Below the pieces are notes generated by a model. That model was not told where the DNA came from. It worked only from the letters and a program-made list of their open reading frames with translations, and did not search any database. Shown in pieces: positions 54,395-62,824 of a stretch of DNA of 64,000 nt. This DNA comes from Spongiihabitans sp963422685 (GTDB lineage Bacteria; Pseudomonadota; Gammaproteobacteria; Arenicellales; Poriferihabitantaceae). Within the stretch, counting starts at the first letter, position 1. Each line of letters begins with the position of its first letter. The position numbers were made by a program, and so were the translations under genes. Location: positions 2,170,001 to 2,234,000 of the forward strand of contig OY730442.1 of assembly GCA_963422685.1 (NCBI GenBank), written 5' to 3'.

Positions 54395-55609
54395 TTATAT
54401 TACTGCTTTTTCCAGAAAAGGCTGGTTGCAGGCAATTCGTTCGTAACCCAGCGTCGACATGTCCAGCTCTCTGAATTCACCATAAGTTATTATTTCCGAC
54501 ACGCCACGTCCCATTGCTGGAGACTGCTGGAAACCATGTCCCGAGAACCCGTTTACGAAAATAAAATTCGTGACTTGTGGATGCGGCCCAATCACGGCGT
54601 TTTGATCGAAAACATTATAGGCATAATGCCCAACCCAGGAATTGACCACCTTGACCGCTTCAAAGGCGGGTACTCTGGCAGCGATGGCCGGCCAGATTTT
54701 ATCTTCCCAGATCGCATGGTCGAGATAGAAGTCGTCGAACCCCACCGCCGGGTCGTCATCCGGCGGGCCGCCACACATATAATATTGGCCGTCTGAGCGC
54801 ATATGCACACCCGATGGATCGATAGTAAGGGGCAGGTCACGGTCAAGCGGCTGTTCGGCATCAAAAATAAACGTATAGCGTCGTCTCGGTTCCACCGGTA
54901 TATCCAACCCCGCCATTCGTGCAATCACAGCGGCTCTTGGCCCGGAGGCGTTGACAATCTTTTCTGCGGCAATGACTTCACCTGACTTTAATCTGACGCT
55001 GTCCACGCGATTGCCCGAACGGGTTATCCCGACCACTTCGTTGGTAATATATTCGACGCCGTTTTCCCGTGCCTTGCGCCGCCACCAATCAAACATGGTA
55101 TTGCCGTCAAAGTAACCTTCGTTGACCCGATTGTGGCTGCCCAGAATGATGCCGTCGAGGTTATAAAATGGATAGGCCCTGGCGATTTCATCCGGCGTCA
55201 TGATTTGGGTGCCCGCGCCGCATGCGCTTTGGACTAATTGATTCTCACGCAAAACAGTGGCAAAACGTTCCTCATCGGCAAGAAACATATAGCCATAGCT
55301 GTTTAATGTTATTTCGGGTATTTTCGGATCCCCTCCCAGGTTCTCCCGGAAGTTTTTCAGAAACTCCACACCAAATCGGGAAATCCTGACATTGATCTCA
55401 TTGGAAAATTGCTGGCGGGTACAACTATTGGTACGCGATGTGGATGACCACTCATAACTGGCGTCTTTTTCGATTACCAGAATATTGCCGTCAAAATCCG
55501 GGTTACTGGACAAGAACCAGGCCACCGCAGAACCAATCACCGCGCCGCCGATAATCACCACATCGTAGGACATGCGCCGGGGTTCGGAAATAATGGGGCG
55601 GAGTTTCAT
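54395..55609 (-). CDS. FAD-dependent amine/amino-acid oxidoreductase (DAO family)
   Basis: The 404-residue DAO-superfamily enzyme has the FAD motif DVVIIGGAVIGSAVAWFL near residue 15, an R-x-x-x-QFSNE substrate region, and the C-terminal FVNGFSGHGFQQSPAMGR stretch typical of sarcosine oxidase-like and FOXRED1-like proteins. It probably oxidises an N-substituted or secondary amino acid. It lies upstream of the ABC importer on the same strand, so the importer may feed it. The ATG at 55609 is used; an in-frame ATG at 55573 just before the FAD fold is possible. Confidence 0.88.
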   Translation of the reverse strand: MKLRPIISEPRRMSYDVVIIGGAVIGSAVAWFLSSNPDFDGNILVIEKDASYEWSSTSRTNSCTRQQFSNEINVRISRFGVEFLKNFRENLGGDPKIPEITLNSYGYMFLADEERFATVLRENQLVQSACGAGTQIMTPDEIARAYPFYNLDGIILGSHNRVNEGYFDGNTMFDWWRRKARENGVEYITNEVVGITRSGNRVDSVRLKSGEVIAAEKIVNASGPRAAVIARMAGLDIPVEPRRRYTFIFDAEQPLDRDLPLTIDPSGVHMRSDGQYYMCGGPPDDDPAVGFDDFYLDHAIWEDKIWPAIAARVPAFEAVKVVNSWVGHYAYNVFDQNAVIGPHPQVTNFIFVNGFSGHGFQQSPAMGRGVSEIITYGEFRELDMSTLGYERIACNQPFLEKAVI

Positions 55610-55676
55610 GGTTTTAAAAAATCAGGGCATAAAGAATTATAGTGCCAGGCAAAATAATCTAATCGACCAACAAAAT

Positions 55677-56300
55677 TCACGGCATCGGTATTTCACCTGA
55701 TTTTGCGGGGACATGATAGCCATTTTGCACCGCGGGGCGGGCAGCAATGGCGCTGTACCAGCGTTGCACATGCTCGAACTGGTTGAGATCGACTTGCTGC
55801 CATTGGAACCTGGACACCCAGGGCCACAGTGAAATATCCGCAATGGAATAGTCTCCTGCGACATATTCGTTCTGTTCAAGCCGGTCATCCAATACGGTAT
55901 ACAGTCGCTGGGTTTCCGCCTTATAGCGTTTTGCTGCGTAGTCGCTTACTCCAGCATTAAAATGCAGAAAGTGATGCGCCTGGCCAAGCATGGGGCCGAA
56001 GCCACCCATCTGGAACATCAGCCATTCCAGAATCTGCCATCGGTGTTTGTCCGGCATAAACATACCGGCCTTCTGCGCCAGATAAATCAGAATCGCGCCG
56101 GATTCCATCATGGGCCTGCCGTTATCCCGGTCGACGATGGCGGGAATTTTGTTATTCGGACTAATCTTCAAAAAGGCCTGATCGAATTGGTCATTCTTTC
56201 CGATATCAATGGGGTATACGCGATAAGGCAGACCGGTTTCTTCGAGCATTATGGACACTTTGCGTCCATTGGGTGTGCTCCAGGTATATAAATCAATCAT
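55677..56300 (-). CDS. Glutathione S-transferase (YfcG/YghU-like)
   Basis: The 207-residue GST starts MIDLYTWSTPNGRKVSIMLEE. Its N-terminal thioredoxin-like domain carries the PNGRKV loop of nu-class enzymes, the cis-proline segment NNKIPAIVDRD and the ES motif MMESGAILIYLA. The helical C-terminal domain contains YSIADISLWPW. YfcG-like proteins act as disulfide reductases or peroxidases. The gene sits between the FAD oxidoreductase and a decayed crotonase gene. Confidence 0.9.
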   Translation of the reverse strand: MIDLYTWSTPNGRKVSIMLEETGLPYRVYPIDIGKNDQFDQAFLKISPNNKIPAIVDRDNGRPMMESGAILIYLAQKAGMFMPDKHRWQILEWLMFQMGGFGPMLGQAHHFLHFNAGVSDYAAKRYKAETQRLYTVLDDRLEQNEYVAGDYSIADISLWPWVSRFQWQQVDLNQFEHVQRWYSAIAARPAVQNGYHVPAKSGEIPMP

Positions 56301-56408
56301 TTCAATGGGAGATTGGCGCTGATTTTGTCAGGCGCGAGTGTAAGTGTTATACCCGTTTATGTATATCGTTGGGGCCGGTGCCGATTTCATGGATAATTTT
56401 TCCGTTTT

Positions 56409-57227
56409 TTACTCCCTGGAATGGGCTGCCCGGAGTCGCGCCCTGTCAATGGCTTGTTTGAATCCAGCTTGCTCTGCGCGTGTTTTAAACCAAACTCCCT
56501 CCAGGCTGTGCCGCGCCATACCGTCGAACAAGGTGGCCAGCCTCTGTGTGCTGACCATACCCATATTCTCATAGGCCTGATTAACCAGCATTTTCATCAT
56601 CATTAATTGGTTTTTAGGCACGCCCTTGATGCGATTCGCCAGCGTGGACACTGTTTCGTCCAGGTCCTGCAACGACACCGCCAGCATGATCAATCCCATG
56701 GATTGGGCTTCCATGCCGCTGGCAAGATCGCCGGTAAACAGCATTCGCTTGGATTTTTCTGCGCCCGGTCAATACACCCGCATCACAGCGGCAGGGCGGA
56801 TATCCGGTCCGGGCACCTTCGTTCATGATGATAATGCCGCTGCAAAGCGTAATGTCGCTCCCCCGGCCACTGTGACCCTGTCCCCGGGGCAATTACCGGT
56901 TTTTGACCATGCCAGACCGACATGAACTTTTTCTGTGCAACGACGGCATGAATAGATAATCCATCATCGGGTCCCGGCGCATCTCCTGAATCGCTGGATT
57001 TCGCCGCCGGCCCGGGCATATACATTTAAATCATAGCCGCCACAAAATCCCCGGCCGGCGCCAGTGAGCACAACGGCATGAACCGAATCATCGTTATTTG
57101 CATACCGGAAAGCGTCAGCGATGTCATCTGGCATGGTTTCGCCGATGACATTAAACCGACCCGGACGATTCAGCGTAATCCTGGCCGCGCGGTCGGATAA
57201 TTGGTATAAAGCGTCGCCAAATTGCAT
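56409..57227 (-). pseudogene. Enoyl-CoA hydratase/isomerase, broken by several frameshifts
   Basis: One crotonase gene can be followed in changing frames. MQFGDALYQLSDRAARITLN and AVVLTGAGRGFCGGYDLNVY (from 57227) are followed, after a shift, by KFMSVWHGQKPVIA. Then SDITLCSGIIIMNEGA appears in another frame. The last part reads MLFTGDLASGMEAQSMGL to NQAYENMGMVSTQRLA and ends at 56409. Intact members of about 270 residues activate or hydrate CoA thioesters. The multiple indels within about 300 bp show true decay rather than one read error. Confidence 0.88.
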
Positions 57228-57255
57228 GATGCTTGCCTTGTCTACAGATTAACGT

Positions 57256-58035
57256 TCAAGTCGCGAGGTATCCGCCATCCATCACGTAGACGCCGCCGGT
57301 GCACCAGGCCGCCGCGTCCGAGGCGAGAAATACCGCAAGTCCGGCAATATCATCCGGGTGGCCGGCGCGCTGCAGCGGAATTTTTTCTAAAAACCGGTTC
57401 AGGATTTTCTCATTGCGCCACAGCGCTTCGCTGAATCTGGTTTTAACCAAACCCGGACAAACAGCATTTACCCGGATATTATCTTTCCCCCATTCCTGGG
57501 CCATGGCCTGGGTCAGGCTGATCATTGCGGCCTTGCTCACGCTGTAAATACCAATGAACTGTTCGGGGGTGATGCCGCCGATGGAGCTGATATTGATGAT
57601 TGACCCGCCGCCTCGTTGTTTAAGAATCGGGTAGGCTTTCTTGCACAATTCAAATGGCCCTTTGAGATTCACATTGATGATCTTGTCGAAGGCCCGTTCT
57701 CCGGTTTCCTGGATGGGGCCAAAAACAGGATTTGCCGCAGCATTGTTGACAATAATATCCAGACCAGCATAGGTTTCCATGGTTTTGTCGATTAAATGGT
57801 GAATCTCCTGCAAATTTCCCATATTCGCCGCCACAGCCGTGGCTGCCAGTCCATCCGCTTTGAATGTTGCGGCGACGGCCTCCACCGCCTCCTGTTTGCG
57901 ACTGCTCAAAACAACCCGGGCACCGAATTCTGCCAGTGCTCTGGCCATCGCCTCACCGATTCCTTTGCTGGCGCCGGTAACCAGGGCGATTTTGCCCTCT
58001 AGCTGAAACAGCGGCTGGATACGTTTTCGGGGCAT
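57256..58035 (-). CDS. Short-chain dehydrogenase/reductase (SDR)
   Basis: The 259-residue classical SDR has TGASKGIGEAMA, the NNAAANP motif, the catalytic serine in NISSIGG, YSVSK as the Tyr-x-x-x-Lys pair, and DIAGLAVFLASDAAAWCTGG near the end. It is an NAD(P)-dependent oxidoreductase of unknown alcohol or ketone. It is intact although the genes on both sides are broken, so it may still be expressed. Confidence 0.92.
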   Translation of the reverse strand: MPRKRIQPLFQLEGKIALVTGASKGIGEAMARALAEFGARVVLSSRKQEAVEAVAATFKADGLAATAVAANMGNLQEIHHLIDKTMETYAGLDIIVNNAAANPVFGPIQETGERAFDKIINVNLKGPFELCKKAYPILKQRGGGSIINISSIGGITPEQFIGIYSVSKAAMISLTQAMAQEWGKDNIRVNAVCPGLVKTRFSEALWRNEKILNRFLEKIPLQRAGHPDDIAGLAVFLASDAAAWCTGGVYVMDGGYLAT

Positions 58036-58163
58036 AATTTAATATCTTTTTAATATCTCCGAGTGAACTATGTCGATTTAACACGATTAGCATGGCCCGC
58101 ACCCAGGTCTTTTCCTGTTCTGATAATCATATTAGTGTACAGCCATACCGAAAATTCTGACCA

Positions 58164-60419
58164 TCATTTATCCGGCATTCGGCATATCTCCACCAGCGTC
58201 GTATGCGCACTGCTGCCCTGACCGAGCCGCGAAGACCCCTGGTCGCGGGTGAGCACATTCGGATTGCCCTGAGTATCCGTTCCATCCGCATCAATGTCAT
58301 ACCAGGCGCCGGTAGGCAGTGATACAACGCCCGGTCGAATCGCTGTGTTGATTTGTGCACGGGCTTCACAGGCGCCCCGGGCGTTGTATACCCGCACCAG
58401 GTCACCCTCACGCAGCCCTCTTTTCTCAGCATCGGCGAGGTTGATCATCACCGCTGTGGGCCGTATGCCGGGCGCATCCGCAATGGCGCATTCCATCTGG
58501 CTGTGCAGCTTGTCGGCGGGCTGGGGCGAAACCAGATGCAGGGGGAACCGTTGCGCCGTGTCGCCGCCGAGCCATTCCCCGGGTGTCTGCCAGGCCGGAT
58601 GGCCCGGGCAATCGTCGTAGTTGAAGTTGTGGATGGTTTCCGAGAAGATTTCGATGCGACCCGATGGCGTCCCCAACGGTGAGGCAGCCGGGTTGCGCCG
58701 AAACGCGGCGAATGGCACTTCGGCGTGTTCGGCACCCCGAATGGGTAGTTCAACCTAGTTACGCGCACGCAGCTCGTCGTAATCCGGAATTTTGATTCCG
58801 GCCTCAAGCGTTTTTGCATTGAATTGCTGGTAGAGATGCCGCAGCCATTCTCCGGCATCACGACCCTCGGTAAACACATTGCCCGCATTCAGTCGATGCG
58901 CAAGACCGGTAAAAATTTCAAAGTCGTCCCGGGCTTCGCCCACGGCGGAGATGAGCTTTGGCATGTAAAACAGGTAGGAATCACCCTGGGCGTGGGAAAT
59001 ATCTTCACGTTCATCGGGAGTGGTGGCTGGCAGGACAATGTCTGCGCGGTTGGCCGTGGCAGTCCACCAGGGCTCATGTACGATGATAGTCTCGGGTTGT
59101 TTCCAGGCCTGGGCCAGGCGGTTCAGACCCTGGTGATGATGGAATGGATTGCCGCCGCACCAGTAAACCAGGCGGATGTCCGGGTAGTTGAGTTTTCGGC
59201 CGTTGAAATCGAAGGGTTTGCCGGGGTTTAACAGCATGTCTGCGATGCGGGCAACCGGGATGAAATCAGTGACGGGATTCTCTCCCTGCGGCAGTGTGAG
59301 GCCGCTCAATCTCTTGACGGATACGCCCACGCCACTGATTGCACCATAGCCATAACCAATACCGCCGCCAGGCAGGCCAATCTGGCCTAGCATAGCGGCC
59401 AGTGTGGCTGCCATCCAGAAGGGTTGTTCGCCATGTTCCGCTCGTTGCAGTGACCAGGCAACGGTGATCAGGGTGCGGGTTGCTGCCATTGTTTTCGCAA
59501 GATCACGAATCCTGTGCGCATCTATCCCGCACAGTGCTGCCGCCCATTCCGGGGTTTTGCCAGGCCGTCAGTCTCGCCCAGCAAATAGTTGCGGAATCGT
59601 TCATAGCCCACAGTGCATCGCCTCAGGAAATCGCCATCGGTCAATCCTTTGCGTTCCAGCACATAGGCCAGCGCCAGCATCATGGCGGTATCGGTTCCCG
59701 GGATGACAGGCAGCCATTCGGCGCCGTCCGGGGTATCCGTGCGTTGCGGGCTGATATTGATTTGGCGTATGCCCCGTTTCCTGAATTGCTCAAACCACGG
59801 CCCGGTTTCATGGTGGGTTACGCCGCCCATACTGACCTGTGAATTTTTGGGATTGATGCCGCCGAACATGACCAGTGTTTCGGTGTTTCCGGCGATCATC
59901 GACCATGGATTCTGCACATCCCAGGTCAGCTTTAAAAAATCCATGCCCAGAACATGGGGCATAATCGCCTGCGCTGCTGCGGTGCTGTAGCTGGCCACGG
60001 AGGAAACGTAGCCGCCAATGGAATTCAGGGAACCGATGGACCTGACTCTGTGCATGATGAAAACGGCCAGCGCTGGCCCAGCCGTATGAACCGCCGAAAA
60101 TGGCATGATTGCCATGGGTTTTTCGTATCCGCGCAAGCTCGGCTGCGGTGATGTCCAGCGCTTCGTCCCAGGGCAGTGCGACAAACTCGTCTGAGCCGCT
60201 TCGTTTCCGTGCGCGGCCGCCGCCCTCAAGCCAGCCGCGCCGGATGGAGGGGTGCTTGACCCGGGAGCGGTGATGCACGGCAGCGGGCAGAGAATTGGCA
60301 ATCAGGGATGGATTCGGGTCGGCTGCAAACGGCGCCACGGCGACAATGCGATCACCCTGCGCGGTGACGATGAATGCCCCCCAATGGCTTGAGGTTACTT
60401 TGGTCTGTCTATGGGTCAT
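58164..60419 (-). pseudogene. Molybdopterin oxidoreductase (BisC/TorZ-like), two frameshifts and one nonsense codon
   Basis: The gene reads as one DMSO-reductase-family enzyme (about 750 residues; no N-terminal iron-sulfur motif, as in BisC/TorA) but is broken three times. Frame one runs from 60419 (SSHWGAFIVTAQGDRI, FGGSYGWASAGRFHHAQSQ). It shifts near 60035 to SIGGYVSSVASYSTAAAQ and shifts back near 59560 inside an A run (GCAAAACCCCGG). It then meets a TAG at 58755-58757, where the family would have W in the same frame (RARN-stop-VELPIRG). The C-terminal cofactor domain follows to 58164 (SGRIEIFSETI). Such enzymes reduce S- or N-oxides. Confidence 0.9.
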
Positions 60420-60946
60420 CGCGTGTTTACCAGGTTCGGCGGATAATAATACGTCGAAACGGAAAAGGGATTCGGTTCATCAATGTCGCATATCGGGATT
60501 CCGATTTCAAATAAGCCCTGGTTATTATTTACTTGTTTTAGCCAAAAATCTTGAATCAACCCTGTTACTGACATCCCCGGACGTTGCGCGTGGGGCCCGG
60601 AAATACGGCAACCGTTCAGCATCATTTCATATTTGCAGCGACTCCAAATTGCTAACCTGGATAGAATATGTCAAAATGAGACCAGAAGTTTCATTTTACC
60701 GAATACTGAATAATTGGCGCAGTAGCTTTGATGGTGGTTTTTTATGGCTGTGAATCTGTTATTCGGTCACTCGCGTAATGATATTCGCTTCGAACCAACC
60801 AGATACCACTGGGCGGAATGTAACCAAAACACCGCTAACCTGTTCCAATTGAGATGCTGCTTGTGTGGCGCTTCAATAATAGTCAAGCGGCGCAATAAAT
60901 GTCCAAATAATTGGCATAACCTAAACACCCAAACAGGAGAATTGTA
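60420..60946. other. Upstream region of the TRAP transporter
   Basis: No gene with family resemblance is visible; a 152-codon open frame overlapping the broken oxidoreductase start looks like chance. The region presumably holds the promoter of the TRAP operon. CAGGAGAATTGTA precedes its first ATG. Confidence 0.45.
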
Positions 60947-62050
60947 ATGATAAAACCTCTTAAACCAGTTGCAGGCCTGGCAGTCGGTCTGTCAATGCTG
61001 GTCAGCAGTGTAGCAATGGCTGAAGTAAAAATTCGCGTTCAGTCCGTGCTGCCTACCAAGGCCGATGAAATTGTCATGGTAAAAGATTTTGCAGCCAATG
61101 TGGCGGCGCTAACCAATGGGGAAGTTGTAATTGAAGTGCTTCCCGACGGCGCTATCGTAAGTGGCCGGGATATTCTGGACGCGGTCGATAAAGGGCTGGT
61201 AGAAGCGGGCTTTGCCTGGACGCATTACTGGTCAGGCAAGCATCCAGCCGCCATGCTGTTCGGTTCGCCGGTAGCCGGGGCGGGCGTGGGCATCGATAAC
61301 ATCGCATTTATCTCCTGGTTTATGAACGGCGGGGGGCGCGAGCTGTATAACCGGTTGTGGGACGAAATGGATCTGAATATTCATGGACTGATGCTGCAGC
61401 CAGTTGGTCCGGAGGCGCTGGGCTGGTTCAAAGAACCGATCAACAGCATGGACGATTTTCGCAAGTATCGTTTCCGCACTCCTCCCGGTATACCCGGTCA
61501 AACCTATAAAGACATCGGCGTTGCCTCGGTCGCCATGGGCGGCGGTGATATTCTGCCCGCGCTTGAAAAGGGTACGATTGACGCGGCTGAATGGTGTTGC
61601 CCAAAACCGGACAGCGTGTTCGGCTTTCAAAAAGTTCTCAAGCACTATTATCTGCAAGGATTGCACCAGGTGGTAGTGAACGCTGACATGTATATCAACG
61701 GCGACGTTTGGAACAGCTTGACCGCAGACCAGCAAACCGCGATGAATATCGCCGCGGATGCTTCGTTGATTCGGTCGATGAGCTACCGGATCTACGAAAA
61801 TGGCAAGGCACTGAAAGATTTGACGGAAAATCATGGCGTAATTCTGCACGACACTCCGGCAGATTATTTTCCGGCGTATATGAATGCGGCCAGGGCCAGC
61901 CTTGAGAAAAATGCCGCCGAAAATGAATTCTTCGCCGAAGTCTGGGATTCCCAGCGAGCATTTGCTGAAATCGCCGTGCCTTTCTGGGCGGGTGCGCAGA
62001 CATCAAACGCGGCGCTGGGGCAGGCCTTCGCGAAACAGATAGGGAAATAA
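60947..62050 (+). CDS. dctP: TRAP transporter solute-binding protein (DctP/TakP-like)
   Basis: The 367-residue periplasmic protein has a signal peptide ending VAMA before EVKIRVQS. The TRAP SBP fold includes the ligand-carboxylate arginine region KYRFRTPPG near residue 180 and the AAEWCCPKPDSVFGFQ segment, which parallels AAEW-containing keto-acid binders such as TakP. It collects an organic acid or similar anion for the DctQM membrane part. AGGAG lies 8 nt before the ATG. Confidence 0.92.
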   Translation: MIKPLKPVAGLAVGLSMLVSSVAMAEVKIRVQSVLPTKADEIVMVKDFAANVAALTNGEVVIEVLPDGAIVSGRDILDAVDKGLVEAGFAWTHYWSGKHPAAMLFGSPVAGAGVGIDNIAFISWFMNGGGRELYNRLWDEMDLNIHGLMLQPVGPEALGWFKEPINSMDDFRKYRFRTPPGIPGQTYKDIGVASVAMGGGDILPALEKGTIDAAEWCCPKPDSVFGFQKVLKHYYLQGLHQVVVNADMYINGDVWNSLTADQQTAMNIAADASLIRSMSYRIYENGKALKDLTENHGVILHDTPADYFPAYMNAARASLEKNAAENEFFAEVWDSQRAFAEIAVPFWAGAQTSNAALGQAFAKQIGK

Positions 62051-62066
62051 TTCTTAAAAATATAAA

Positions 62067-62112
62067 GCCCGCCAATAGCAAGCATGTCCACATGCCTCTA
62101 TTTGCGGCGGGC
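62067..62112 (+). repeat. Long imperfect hairpin after the TRAP binding-protein gene
   Basis: GCCCGCC (62067-62073) pairs with GGCGGGC (62106-62112). Inside, AATAG pairs with CTATT and GCATGT with ACATGC around a 2-nt loop. The composite stem starts 16 nt after the stop codon and would protect the dctP mRNA end. Confidence 0.65.
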
Positions 62113-62118
62113 CATTTG

Positions 62119-62140
62119 GCGGGCCTTCGGGCCCGCTTTT
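62119..62140 (+). terminator. Rho-independent terminator between dctP and dctQ
   Basis: GCGGGCC, the tetraloop TTCG and GGCCCGC form a perfect 7-bp stem followed by TTTT. It stands directly behind the longer hairpin. Partial read-through would express the membrane genes at a lower level than the binding protein. Confidence 0.8.
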
Positions 62141-62209
62141 AGGTTAAAACAGATTTATACTGCCCACCTTAAAACTCCCCAGCCTGAAACTACCTGAGGC
62201 ATTCAGCCC

Positions 62210-62824
62210 ATGGCCGAAGAGATCATTCCTGACAAGCTCGAAATTGCCGACGAACTTATTGCCGAACGCCGTTCCGCAGACCCTGGCAACCTGCCGGATG
62301 ATATGCCGCGCTGGATGGCCAATACCATCAGTTGGATAGACCGTATGAGTATGTGCGTGGGCAAACTGGTATGCTGGTTTCTGGTGCCGATGTGTCTGGC
62401 AATGGTGTATGAGGTAATTGCCCGCAAATACTTTATTGCGCCGACCATGTGGGCCTACGATATCAGCCGTATGCTGTACGGTTCGATGTTCATGCTGGGC
62501 GCCGGTTACGCCTTGTCACGCGGCGTGCATATTCGCGCGGATTTTATTTATCGCAACTGGTCCGATCGATCCCAGGGAATCGTGGATGGCACACTCTATG
62601 TAATATTCTATTTTCCCGGCCTGCTGATTTTTCTGTGGATGTCCATTGATTATGCTTGGACCGCCATTTCCCGTGCAGAGCGCGGCATGGACACGGCTTG
62701 GATGCCGTATATGGGCCCGATCAAAGGCGCCATACCTGTCGGTGTGACGCTGCTGCTAATCCAGGGCGTATCTGAATTTCTAAAATGCTGGTATGCAGTC
62801 CGCCGTGGGAGGTGGCCTGTCTGA
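62210..62824 (+). CDS. dctQ: TRAP transporter small permease (DctQ)
   Basis: The 204-residue protein has four membrane helices (starting about residues 50, 85, 120 and 165) after a 40-residue acidic cytoplasmic N-terminus. It contains the family pattern YEVIARKYF...W-x-x-D-I-S-R near residue 65-80 and ALSRGVHIRADF. It connects the binding protein with the large subunit. The stop overlaps the dctM ATG (TGATG). Confidence 0.9.
   Translation: MAEEIIPDKLEIADELIAERRSADPGNLPDDMPRWMANTISWIDRMSMCVGKLVCWFLVPMCLAMVYEVIARKYFIAPTMWAYDISRMLYGSMFMLGAGYALSRGVHIRADFIYRNWSDRSQGIVDGTLYVIFYFPGLLIFLWMSIDYAWTAISRAERGMDTAWMPYMGPIKGAIPVGVTLLLIQGVSEFLKCWYAVRRGRWPV

Noticed and set aside
58755..58757. TAG in the molybdoenzyme gene as a pyrrolysine or read-through codon
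   Set aside because: The family has tryptophan there (TGG to TAG is one base) and the same gene has two frameshifts, so simple decay explains it.
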